NCBI GenBank assembly: GCA_037893245.1
Contig: JBAIAA010000893.1
Location: 434,001-498,000, forward strand
Direction: 5' to 3'
DNA from: Crossaster papposus
Lineage: Eukaryota > Echinodermata > Asteroidea > Velatida > Solasteridae
Length of the DNA stretch: 64,000 bases
A program made the translations under genes and the position numbers. Of the stretch, positions 24,101-47,900 are shown in pieces (within the stretch, counting starts at the first letter, position 1; every line of letters begins with the position of its first letter). Under the pieces are notes generated by a model. The model was not told the origin of the DNA. It saw nothing but the letters and a program-made list of their open reading frames with translations, and did no database searches.

Positions 24101-26520
24101 GACCTGTTCCAACGAAACCCGGACAAAGTTGACTTTTCAGTTTTTCAGATTTTGCTTTTTTCAAATTCTCTAGGTTCTCAGCTTTAAAATGATGTATCAT
24201 TTACATATGTACCCCCCACCCTATCTTCCCTGGGGTCTGGATTTAGTGATAAAACCCTGACAACCTAATTATGAGATAAACAGCTTTGAAGTTCAGAAAA
24301 GCGTATTATTTCTATACACAAATGTTTCACAAAAATGACCAAAAAAACACTTCTGGTAGACGGGTTTTGTTCAAATTTGAGGAGATAGTAGATTAATAGT
24401 GAGTGACTTAGGAAAACCTAAAACCTTAAAATGGTAAAATCCATCCAGAAATGACTTCAGGAGTACACATTTTGACAAAACACATTGTGCGACTTTGTCC
24501 GGGTTTCGTTGGAACAGGTCACATTTGAAATAAATCTACCAAAACTCATCAACAAAGCAAGAAATTTTGATGAAATTAGGCCTTGACCAGTCCGCGCCCC
24601 AGGATTATTTTTTACAGTGACTGGGCCCCAGGCGCGGTATTGTTTGTCACGAACCTTTGTCCCAAGACAGGTTCAAGCCAGCATCTGTGGGTAGCTCACC
24701 CTGATATTTGCAGCCTCGCTCTCTGCGAGACGGTCGCTGACAGATATTTCCGGCCTGGCTCGCGACGTGTTTAACCATCATCCGTTTTAATACAATTCCG
24801 GAAAAAACTTTTGTGTATACACGTCATCCGGGAAAAACTGGTTAAAATTGTTCTATTTTGCAATAGAGTGGAGACGTTATTTTTATTTTCAAAGATGGTG
24901 ATTGGCCACTGGACTCCTCTTAGGGGTAATCATCATTGGAAAATACTTGGTTTATCCCCAACAAAATTGAAAGAAGATGAAATAACTTGGAATTTCATGC
25001 GTGTCTCAAATACCTTAAAGGTAGGATACACCATTTGCAGATATAGAAAATATTTACTTCCGAATTATTAAGAAATATCTTACTCATTTGAAAGTGAATA
25101 ATGATTGTAGGCATCCAGCAAAATGATTGCGCTAGATATCCTGTAATTATTCCGAAAAATGGAATTTTATAAAAAAAAAATTGCGATCGCTGTCCGGCGA
25201 TCGCGAAACAACAAAGATAACATAAGAATAACTGCTCGGCGCCAGTTGAAAACAAACGCTGTCTTAGTGCTTTTCTCGGCATCCATGATTATAAAACTTC
25301 AGACAGGTCAGTTAAACGATATTTACTATAAAATACAATACCCCAAATCTATCCATTCATAATAAAATAAGATAATTCAAGCAATTACCAATGGTGTATC
25401 CTACCTTTAAAGAGTTGCACGTATGTTTTAGTGAATTTTCAGAAGTTGGCGTATTTATCATTGGGGGTCTACGAAAAAGCATTTGCCTTTTTTGTTCGTC
25501 TAGGAGCCAATGTAAGACATAAGAACCTGCAGGGTCTGACGGCTTTCGACTGCATCCTGGACTTTGACGAGTGGTTGGAATGCGGCTTCTTCACCGACGA
25601 AATCAAAGCCAGACTCAAAGGTAAAACAAATTGGGGCTCACTATTGCTAAGCAGATTTTCTTGCTAAGCGAAAACCAGAGGGGAAATCAATGCCAGACTG
25701 AATAGAATTGGACCCACTGTTGCTAAGCAGAATTCCGTGATAACCCTGAAATGTCTGTAGCAGGTTACCTTAACAGCTTCATAATTGTGACCTGTCATCA
25801 CAAAATGAGCGTAAAGTCGCCAAAATCTAAAATTGAGATATGGGTATTTCTAAATTCTGTGGAAACACAGCTTTTCAATGGTATATAACACTTGGAGGTT
25901 TGATACTCAATATTTTTTTAATTTTTATTTTTTAGTCTGGAGTCTTAATACAGGCATTTCTTGCGAGAAATTGTGTGAACGCGCAAAGAAAGGCATAGTC
26001 AAAATTGTCTCAAATTTTTTAGTTTTTTATCTGATCGTCCTGAAAAATTGGGAATTGATTGTTGGGGATTTAGTCTTAAAAAAAAGCATATAATCTCAAA
26101 ATCGACCACCCCTTCAAATTTTTACTTTGACTGGCCGTACTGGGAAATTTAATACTCCGTGCGACTTTACGCTCATTTTGTGATGACGGGTCACAATTAT
26201 AATTATTGCCCAAGGTGAAGATAACATTTTTTTTATTTTTTCTTACAGCTTATAGTCTGAAGCATGCCAGAGACCTCGTCCGTGCCATCACGCAGAAGGT
26301 CAAAGGTAACCAAGGAAAAGGTCTGTACGCCCAGGTCTCCGCCCTTTCACTGGGCGGGGCACGAGGAGGGGGCGGAGCCTCTCCTCAACGAAACCTCGCC
26401 CTCTCTGCTTCCTCGCTGGGACGACGGAAGCTCAACAACAGCCCCAACTCCCAACTTATGAGGGGCGGCAGCATGGCGACACTCCCGCCCTTGAGACCCA
26501 GAGGTTTCCTGACCAAATGA
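178..26520 (+). CDS. Calponin-homology-like plus ankyrin-repeat protein, 5'-partial, 24 visible exons
   Basis: Exons read from splice sites and frame: 178-288, 898-1017, 2082-2249, 3607-3639, 4249-4425, 5279-5368, 5710-5836, 6536-6615, 6925-6983, 7473-7654, 8208-8284, 8872-8922 (weak), 9604-9653, 10592-10787, 11695-11805, 15566-15665, 16500-16620, 18686-18839, 19001-19120, 20259-20554, 21577-21654, 23863-24026, 25504-25620, 26249-26520 (TGA). All phases join, giving 1017 residues. The first exon (VFDLLWRLCTHDIQ) and residues about 78-233 (SPEECVLEMVNALL, DSRVLCALVNAFVPG) resemble a CH fold. Residues about 234-440 are mostly helical and unassigned. Ankyrin repeats follow from about 490 to 905 (GNTALHMAAKNGHH, GSTLLHTAAYFG, GNTPLHYAAG), then a basic, low-complexity tail. 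CH plus ankyrin suggests a cytoskeletal adaptor, but that is inference; I do not recognise a named orthologue. The upstream exons and start codon lie outside the window. Exon 3 has an 18-bp in-frame duplication (NKKSWP twice). One intron is GC-AG. The exon at 8872 has a poor acceptor and is the least certain. Confidence 0.85.
525..750. repeat. Dispersed repeat G, first copy
   Basis: TGATTAAAGTGGAAAAAACGA through CCAACCATGTATATAAC matches 48193-48430 along its length. No clear inverted ends. Confidence 0.8.
1171..1412. mobile_element. Family A palindromic MITE
   Basis: Ends GGGCCAATTTCATAAAACG and TTTATGAAATTGGCC; the inside is rich in GCTTAGCA words. Confidence 0.8.
1616..2039. mobile_element. 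Family F palindromic element (TGTGACCTG ends)
   Basis: TGTGACCTGTTCCAACGAAA to TTCGTTGGAACAGGTCACA, 424 bp; nearly identical, inverted, to 24098-24523. It ends about 40 bp before exon 2082-2249. Confidence 0.88.
2323..2522. mobile_element. Family A MITE, variant
   Basis: GGGGACCAATTTCATGGAGA to CTCCATGAAATTGGTC, 200 bp. Confidence 0.8.
2813..3069. repeat. Foldback element with three internal palindromes of CRE type (TGACGTCA)
   Basis: Arms of about 70 bp beginning TGACGTACTACCCATGAAAA are near-perfect inverted copies. The centre contains three modules GACGTCAAATTTGACGTC separated by CGCGACTTTT; TGACGTCA occurs perfectly at 2880, 2892 and 2986, with further one-base variants. Confidence 0.9.
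3324..3565. mobile_element. Family B MITE, TTAA-flanked
   Basis: TTAA plus CCAGTTCGCGCCGG at the left and CCGGCGCGAACTGG plus TTAA at the right, 242 bp. The centre carries GTCAGCAGCG..GCAAGGCCGGAAATG and ATAATCCCGCC. TTAA ends and CC-starting inverted repeats fit non-autonomous piggyBac-type elements; no transposase is present. Confidence 0.9.
3785..4200 (-). mobile_element. tRNA-headed SINE, split by a family A MITE
   Basis: On the minus strand a B-box-like GGTTCGAATC word lies near 4150, the head is at 4140-4195 and the body (GGCAGGCCACTTTACCCC) is at 3785-3898. The body resembles the SINE at 39118-39463. Confidence 0.65.
3899..4140. mobile_element. Family A MITE nested in a SINE
   Basis: GGGGCCAATTTCATAGAGCT to AGCTCTATGAAATTGGCCCC, 242 bp, splitting a minus-strand tRNA-headed SINE (3785-4200). 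Confidence 0.9.
4557..5175. repeat. 11-bp minisatellite, unit CAAGTCCGTCG
   Basis: About 55 units lie in the intron between exons 4249-4425 and 5279-5368 of the ankyrin gene. Variants (CAAGTCTGTCG, CGAGTCCGCCG) occur in blocks, showing stepwise local amplification. Because 11 is not a multiple of 3, all frames cycle and several long spurious open frames result on both strands. Confidence 0.95.
5985..6200 (-). mobile_element. tRNA-headed SINE
   Basis: On the minus strand the head reads GTTGGCGTAGTGGTTAGTTT then GGTTCGAATCCCGCCTGGGC, an A and B box pair, followed by a body shared with 32800-32900. The same head occurs at 63655-63760. Confidence 0.7.
6258..6499. mobile_element. Family B MITE, complete
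   Basis: Same ends and length as the copy at 3324, TTAA on both sides. It lies 36 bp upstream of exon 6536-6615 of the ankyrin gene, so it forms part of the acceptor region. Confidence 0.9.
7218..7341. mobile_element. Family B MITE, half element
   Basis: Left TTAA and CCAGTTTGCGCCGGGATTA are present, and homology ends at GACAGACATTTC, after which a CAGA microsatellite begins. The microsatellite may have grown from the element's own GACAGACA word. Confidence 0.8.
7364..7440. repeat. (CAGA)n microsatellite
   Basis: Imperfect CAGA run directly after a truncated family B MITE and 30 bp before an exon of the ankyrin gene. Confidence 0.9.
8440..8857. mobile_element. Family B MITE with internal 28-bp amplification
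   Basis: Normal family B ends (TTAACCAGTTCGCGCC; GGCGCGAACTGGCTAA), but the central unit CAGCCTTGCTCGCTGCTGAC plus AGACATTT is repeated about eight times, making the element 418 bp instead of 242. It abuts the uncertain exon at 8872-8922. Confidence 0.9.
8945..9389. mobile_element. Family C element, TTAA-flanked, CCCTAACCC ends
   Basis: TTAAACCCTAACCCCCTAGG at the left and TAGGGTTAGGGTTAA at the right, 445 bp, nearly identical to 61707-62161. The inside holds CTTTTTACTACTAGTAGTAAAA. The CCCTA start plus TTAA matches the usual piggyBac terminal pattern. Confidence 0.9.
9773..10096. mobile_element. Family D MITE
   Basis: TTAAAGGTGGGATACACCATT to AATGGTGTATCCTGCCTTTAA, 324 bp, with CGCTGTTTTTCGTGCTTTTC inside. 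Confidence 0.88.
10249..10492. mobile_element. Family A MITE, complete
   Basis: GGGGCCAATTTCATAGAGCT to AGCTCTATGAAATTGGCCCC, 244 bp, inverted relative to the 3899 copy. It lies about 100 bp before exon 10592-10787. Confidence 0.9.
10791..10862 (-). pseudogene. tRNA-like remnant at a splice donor
   Basis: The minus strand gives a good D arm (AGCTCAGTTGGTAGAGC), a perfect CCGGA/TCCGG anticodon stem with loop ATGACAC, and TTCGAAT in the T loop. The acceptor and T stems do not pair, and a GAC anticodon for Val is not normally used in animals. It is probably a SINE head or tRNA pseudogene. It starts three bases inside the intron after exon 10592-10787. Confidence 0.6.
10929..11443. mobile_element. 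Family F element, CACCACAAAATGAG subtype
   Basis: TGTGACCTGTCACCACAAAA to TTTTGTGGTGACAGGTCACA, 515 bp. Confidence 0.88.
11836..12350. repeat. Three to four tandem palindromic units with CACGAGTCTATGG and GGCTGCAGCC
   Basis: Each about 165-bp unit begins TTACTTGGCTTCGGCTT, reads into AGCGGCTGCAGCC and folds back to AAGCCGCAGCCAAGTTAGA. A related fragment occurs at 60480-60540. In the ankyrin-gene intron after exon 11695-11805. Confidence 0.85.
12600..13014. other. Intron stretch without recognised feature
   Basis: Part of the long intron between exons 11695-11805 and 15566-15665; AT-rich, no repeat or exon recognised. The same applies to about 13,384-13,930 and 14,740-15,560, apart from a tRNA-like word near 15,040. 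Confidence 0.5.
13015..13383. mobile_element. Family D MITE
   Basis: 369 bp, ends TTAAAGGGAAGGATACACC and GGTGTATCCTACCTTTAA. Confidence 0.88.
14056..14468. mobile_element. Family F element, GCACCACGAAATG subtype
   Basis: TGTGACCTAGCACCACGAAA to TTTCGTGGTGCCAGGTCACA. Flanked on both sides by copies of ATAGCCGTGTAAATGTTGC (13940 and 14470 onward). Confidence 0.85.
14638..14738. mobile_element. Short foldback related to family F
   Basis: GTGACCCACCACCCCAAAACC and CACCTGGTTTTGGGTTGGTG pair across about 100 bp. Confidence 0.6.
15758..15999. mobile_element. Family B MITE, complete
   Basis: 242 bp between TTAA copies, in the intron after exon 15566-15665, joined directly to the foldback at 16001. 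Confidence 0.9.
16001..16374. mobile_element. Foldback MITE, arms AGACCGATTGCGCCC, about 150-bp inverted repeats
   Basis: Left arm AGACCGATTGCGCCCCCTAA and right arm ending GGCGCAATCGGTCT pair over nearly the whole element, with a short central loop around 16160-16200. It lies immediately beside a family B MITE, in the intron before exon 16500-16620. Confidence 0.85.
16790..18640. repeat. Long minisatellite: GACTCGAGACT-type leading into a 14-bp unit GGAGACCGACTCTA
   Basis: The first about 430 bp are degenerate units around GACTCGAGACTGA, GATCGACT and ACTCGACACTG. From about 17,215 a homogeneous 14-bp unit repeats some 100 times, with sub-blocks of GGGGACCGACTCTA, GGGAGACCGACTGT and ACGAGACCGACTCT. 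It fills most of the intron before exon 18686-18839 and ends about 45 bp upstream of its acceptor. Confidence 0.97.
19230..19620. mobile_element. Family A remnant interrupted by family B
   Basis: GAGCCAAAACTACATG..TTTTCATGC on the left and GCAAAAACCAGCTGAATAC through TTTGGTCTGTAATTCC on the right are family A interior sequence; outer ends are eroded. Confidence 0.6.
19299..19540. mobile_element. Family B MITE nested in a family A remnant
   Basis: The flanks join as TTTCATGC-TTAA-GCAAAAACCAGCTG, which is family A sequence (compare TTTTCATGCTAAGC at 10345-10360). This shows the insertion and its TTAA duplication directly. Confidence 0.9.
19660..20045 (+). mobile_element. Possible 3' end of a LINE or SINE
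   Basis: GC-rich coding-like start (GGGGGGATCCTTCGTGGCC), a T/C-rich stretch, then GCCGGCACGGCGTTAAACC and ACTCACTCAATCAC. That type of ending is frequent at the 3' ends of non-LTR elements in marine invertebrates. No domain is visible. Confidence 0.35.
20049..20232. mobile_element. Foldback element, arms GTCAGACAGGCGTTCCACAG
   Basis: The left arm at 20050-20090 is repeated inverted at 20190-20232 with few mismatches. It ends about 25 bp before the acceptor of exon 20259-20554. Confidence 0.75.
20561..20882. mobile_element. Foldback MITE with about 65-bp arms, adjoining the GC splice donor
   Basis: The left arm (CCATTTGCGTGGGGAATTT through CAGCTTGGCACAGTTT) pairs with the right arm ending AAATTCCACACGCAAATGGCC. 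It begins only six bases after the exon end at 20554. Confidence 0.85.
21295..21452. repeat. Second copy of the CAAGTCC/GGACTTG element
   Basis: GGACTTGTGACTGAACTTGT, GAAAGGACTTGCAGGGACT and CGAATACAACTCTGG match 38560-38640. Confidence 0.65.
21704..21946. mobile_element. Family B MITE with longer flanking duplication
   Basis: Complete element; the flanks also share ACTGGGGTCATTCTATACAT on both sides (21684 and 21945 onward), far longer than the TTAA usual for this family. Confidence 0.88.
22360..23830. repeat. 138-bp satellite-like array rich in GACTC/GAGTC
   Basis: About ten copies of a 138-bp unit containing TGACTCGAATTGAGTCAC and AACAATTGTCTCAATGCC occur; 138 is a multiple of 3, so a 236-residue spurious open frame repeats every 46 residues. 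One copy carries a short internal duplication near 23,640. The array sits in the ankyrin-gene intron before exon 23863-24026 and stops at a C-rich tract that serves as the acceptor's pyrimidine tract. Confidence 0.95.
24098..24523. mobile_element. Family F element, inverted copy of 1616-2039
   Basis: Same subtype, opposite orientation, only a few differences by eye. Confidence 0.9.
24583..24845. mobile_element. Diverged family B MITE
   Basis: Ends TTGACCAGTCCGCGCC and AAAACTGGTTAA, with CCAGGATTATTTTTTACAGT and GACGGTCGCTGACAGAT inside. An older copy than the others. Confidence 0.7.
25015..25410. mobile_element. Family D MITE
   Basis: 396 bp, ends TTAAAGGTAGGATACACC and GGTGTATCCTACCTTTAA, with a GCGATCGCTGTCCGGCGATC insert-like palindrome. 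Confidence 0.9.
25796..26195. mobile_element. Family F element
   Basis: TGTGACCTGTCATCACAAAA to TTTTGTGATGACGGGTCACA, 400 bp, in the last intron of the ankyrin gene. Confidence 0.88.
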
Positions 26521-26674
26521 GATGCAGATGTATTTCTCATGCCGAGCAAAAAAAACCTGCTGAACATACATCACCTGGAAATTTGGCTCACAAGATCAGT
26601 GTTGGAAACATTTTGTCTTGAAAAATTATAGTCTTCCAAGATAAGTCCATTTTAATACTCGGCATGAATGAGAA

Positions 26675-26680
26675 AATAAA
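26675..26680 (+). terminator. Probable poly(A) signal of the ankyrin gene
   Basis: AATAAA lies 155 bp after the stop codon of the plus-strand gene, a normal distance for a short 3' UTR. Confidence 0.5.
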
Positions 26681-27009
26681 TGTTTAAGTATAAATTCCCT
26701 TGTGTTGATCAGACCAAGTTTTAAAAAAACAACCAGTAGAGTATATTACTACCCACCCTGTGATTTATTGTGCAATCCCCAGCCGGGGGAGGGTAACCTA
26801 TGCCCAAATTAAAAAAAATTAGGCTTAACAGATAGTCTATATTTCGGACCTCCTCCCCCCCCCCCCCCAGGACCTCTCGGTCCTGGGGGGGGGGGGGGGG
26901 GGGGAAGGAGGTGGTCCGAGATCCTTCCGGTCCTGGGAAAGTCCCAAGGATCTTCCGCACTGCATGCAGTCCTGGATTTATCTTTTTACCAACTCATTTT
27001 TTTCCGTTT

Positions 27010-27092
27010 CTAATGATGGCACCGCCTGGGTTTGAACCCAGGACCCTCCGCACTGCAGTCCTGGGCTCTTCCAACTGAGCTAAGTGGCTCTT
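27010..27092 (-). pseudogene. tRNA-like remnant
   Basis: The minus strand has TTAGCTCAGTTGGAAGAGC and CCTGGGTTCAAACCCAGG (D arm and strong T arm), but the anticodon arm and acceptor stem do not fold. Confidence 0.5.
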
Positions 27093-27184
27093 GAAAAAAA
27101 GATTCTCAGATGGTATATATAAACCTTAGGTTGACCTAATACCCAAGTCAATTACTATTCATCTTGATGCTACTTCAGCAGCTG

Positions 27185-27330
27185 TGTACAAAGTCTATGG
27201 AGAGTCCAGAAAATAGACTAAGTGTTTCATAACAAACCAAAAATGTTTCACAGTGTACAAAGTCTATGGAGAGTCCAGAAAATAGACTAAGTGTTTCATA
27301 ACAAACCAAAATTAGAAATGTTTCTCAGTC
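27185..27330. repeat. Two tandem copies of a 73-75 bp unit
   Basis: GTGTACAAAGTCTATGGAGA through TTTCATAACAAACCAAAA is repeated once, almost without change, in the spacer downstream of both genes, so the duplication is young. Confidence 0.9.
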
Positions 27331-27984
27331 CCAGATTCATGTGTTTTCACCATTTTTGCCCTAATTGACATCAATTGAAATAATATAAAAAGGAAAAAGC
27401 TGAATCAGGTTATACCATTCTTTCCAGACATTTATTTTCTATGAACCAAATTTTGAGATTTAGGCAACCCTTGCCAAAATTAAAGGATTTATTTATCATT
27501 ATTGAAAAAAAAAAAAAAAAAAAACCTGGAAGAGGATTTATATGTACATTTACAGAAAGCATTTTAGGGATCCAAAATAGCTTGCTGTACAACAACAAAA
27601 CAAGATTTTAGGCAAACTTTTTTTGTAAAACTAAATGAAGTTTATACAATGGTACAATAACCCTTCTGTGAAGAAATTGATCTTGGCACTTGTTTTACCC
27701 AAAAAAAATTGGCAGGTTCTGAAACTTTTTAAAACTTCTTTGCAATTACAACCGTTATTCTGATTCCGTCGTTAGGAAAAGTAATTTAACTTTAATAGAA
27801 AATTACATGTATATCAAGAGATATTTAAATGCACAAATGTCTATTTGAGAAATGCCTTTCACTATAAGTATTATAAGACTAAGGATTGTCTTTTGTGATG
27901 TTTTACGTCAAATAAATAGTGATGTTTGCTGATGCAAGAGTACAGTTGTTTTGATGGTCAAATTCTGCTGATTTTAGGAGGTTT

Positions 27985-45636
<17,652 letters not shown>

Positions 45637-46447
45637 CTTTGCAGTTCGGCGTGAATTGAATCGAAGTCAAGAGAGGGCAGCATCACAGTCAACCAAACAT
45701 TCGGCTTGATGAGCTAGTTCGGCCCATTAAATATTTAATTTAATATATCTCTATGGTTCAGCTTCGGTATGGGTTAATCAAATAACGGAGAGAAAATTTT
45801 TTAAAAAGAGAGAGGCGGGGAGAGAGGGGTTTGAAATAAACATTTTCAACAAAACTTTATATTTCAAATTAAGCCCACGAACTTGATTCTAACACTTTTA
45901 CTTTGTGTTAACAATCCTTTATTTGACCATAGAAAACAAAACTATTAAGGCACAATGTAAAAGCAAGATATTTCTATCCAAAGTAAATGAATTCATTCTA
46001 TTTCTACATTATTTGTACATTTTTTTACTTCCCAAATTAATTACACAAGTGCCCAAATTTCAGAAAAACACATTTTATTTTTAAGTAAATAAGCACACAC
46101 AAATTAAGCCACAACTTTATTTTAAAGATGATTATACCTTTTGCAAATATTCAAAAGGTAACCAACCATATTATTGTTCAAAAGCTTAGAATATCGAAGA
46201 ATATTCAATTTTCTCAGAATATACATCATCAGTTAGAGCTAAAACTTTAGCAGAGGCTAAAACGTTGTCAGGTTTTAAAGTTGTCAAGCATTATTCTTTA
46301 GATTTTGAGAACTTTTACTGCTTGAAACGCTAAAAATGTACAATTGACAAATGGTGTACTATAACTTTAAAGGCAAGATTTTACCCTTTAAAACAACATC
46401 TCAACTTATTAAGAGAATTTACAGGCATTACAGACAATAAAACTTAG

Positions 46448-47062
46448 GAAGTCACTAAAAAACTAACCAGTGTAGCATTTTTTGTTGTATTTTTCAAGGC
46501 ACTTAAAAAACGTTGACTAAATACTCATTTTTCTCGTTTCCCCAAAACAAATTTAACCTCAAATGTTGATTTTGGGCCTCTCATATCAGCTGTTCATCTT
46601 ACTTTTTCTGTATATAACCCTAACCCGTTTGTCCTCTTAAGCTCTTTTTCAGAGAGGGCAAAACGGACTGTGGACCTGTCCATGTCCACGAACCGTAACT
46701 TCTTCCCGCATCCTGTGGACCTCAATTGTTCGGAGGTCCACAGTGCGTACGTAAGACTAACTCAACCCGGTTTTCACTTCAACCTTGTTCTCAGTATGGT
46801 TTTAAAAAACCATACAAATATTGGTCAAAAAAAAAGACAAACGTTAACGATAGTCGGATTCGAACCACAGACCTTTCGGTCCATAGCTCTCCTCTCTACC
46901 AACTATGCTATTGGCGAGTTGGTCGAGGAAGCCGTTCTTCAATTTTTGTTATAGTTCTTTAATGTATACGAGTTGCCATTGTTCTTTCTCATGAACTATT
47001 CAGACACAGCCCAGCTCCTGAAAAAAATATATCGCGAACCGCTACACCGGTTAGTATTAATT
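46448..47062 (-). mobile_element. tRNA-like foldback repeat, copy 2
   Basis: Same ends and tRNA-like core as 36526-36852, larger by about 270 bp near 46,500-46,770, which includes a GGACC..GGTCC inverted pair. Confidence 0.7.
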
Positions 47063-47582
47063 GTCTTCCTAAAACTTAATTGTTACATCATGTCTTTTTA
47101 TTTCAGTGGTCAAGAATGCCTATGTGTCCCCTCTATACAAATGACAGTTTAATTAATTACTTTGTATACGCTGCGTGGCATATAAATTACATGTACATTT
47201 GTACCGGTACCTTATTGTAATGTACCATTAAAATGAAATCGCCAATTGATCTAGACTTTATATATTATATTATAGATTATATAAAAGTTATTATTGTTCC
47301 ATCCAGCGCAAATAAATTTTTCACAATTATACAAAAATAGAAAAATTACTTTAACAAGGGATTTTAATCGTATCTTACAAAGAAGCGTTAAGGCCAGTGC
47401 ATATACTTTACGCGAAAGCAAACGCGACGCGATTTTGACGTTGTAAACATTTCCGGAATTGTTCAACTTATGCGAAATCGCATCGCAAAAACTTCCTATG
47501 ACGTCACAAATTCGCGATCGCGTCAAGTACGAATTAACCAGTAGTTACTGTTAGAAAATTTCATAGTAAAAAACAAAACTGG

Positions 47583-47862
47583 TGCCCTTATAGGGCACTG
47601 TACTCAGTTGCTCAGAATGCCATTACCCAACTCATGTGCGATGGTGCGTGGGTTCAAACCCTGCCAGGAACATTTGTGTTTGTGCCCTCAGGCAAGACAC
47701 TTAACTACAATTGGAGTATAAATGGGTACCTGATTGATAAATGGTTGATTAAGCGTCTATAAAACGGCTGCCGGATGAACGGGTTAATAATTATTAAGCG
47801 CTTTGAGATCGTTGATACGATGAAAAGCGTTATATGAGCACGATTATTATTATTATCGGTAA
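47583..47862 (+). mobile_element. SINE with tRNA-like head and ATT tail
   Basis: GGGTTCAAACCCTGCC is a strong B box; GTGCCCTCAGGCAAGACACT follows; the tail AAGCGCTTTGAGATCG..ATTATTATTATTAT is the ending shared by many marine-animal SINEs. Confidence 0.85.
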
Positions 47863-47900
47863 AAAAAAAGTGGTCGTCGTGGCAACGTCACCGTGGCAAC

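Larger units (their letters stand above)
26521..27984. other. Convergent intergenic spacer between the ankyrin gene and CTR9
   Basis: This 1.46 kb holds the two facing 3' UTRs. In order it contains a poly(A) signal at 26675, a poly-C/poly-G hairpin at 26845-26925, a tRNA-like remnant at 27010-27092, a 75-bp tandem duplication at 27185-27330 and an A-rich stretch near 27505. TTTATT words at 27431 and 27488 are candidate minus-strand poly(A) signals for CTR9. I see no further gene. Confidence 0.7.
45637..47900. other. Intergenic spacer between CTR9 (5' end) and the CAX-like gene (3' end)
   Basis: The first few hundred bases upstream of CTR9 should contain its promoter. From about 45,750 to 46,440 the DNA is AT-rich with nothing I recognise. 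A tRNA-like foldback repeat follows at 46448-47062, then AT-rich sequence, then a SINE at 47583-47862 close to the exchanger stop codon. No open frame here looks like a gene. Confidence 0.6.
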
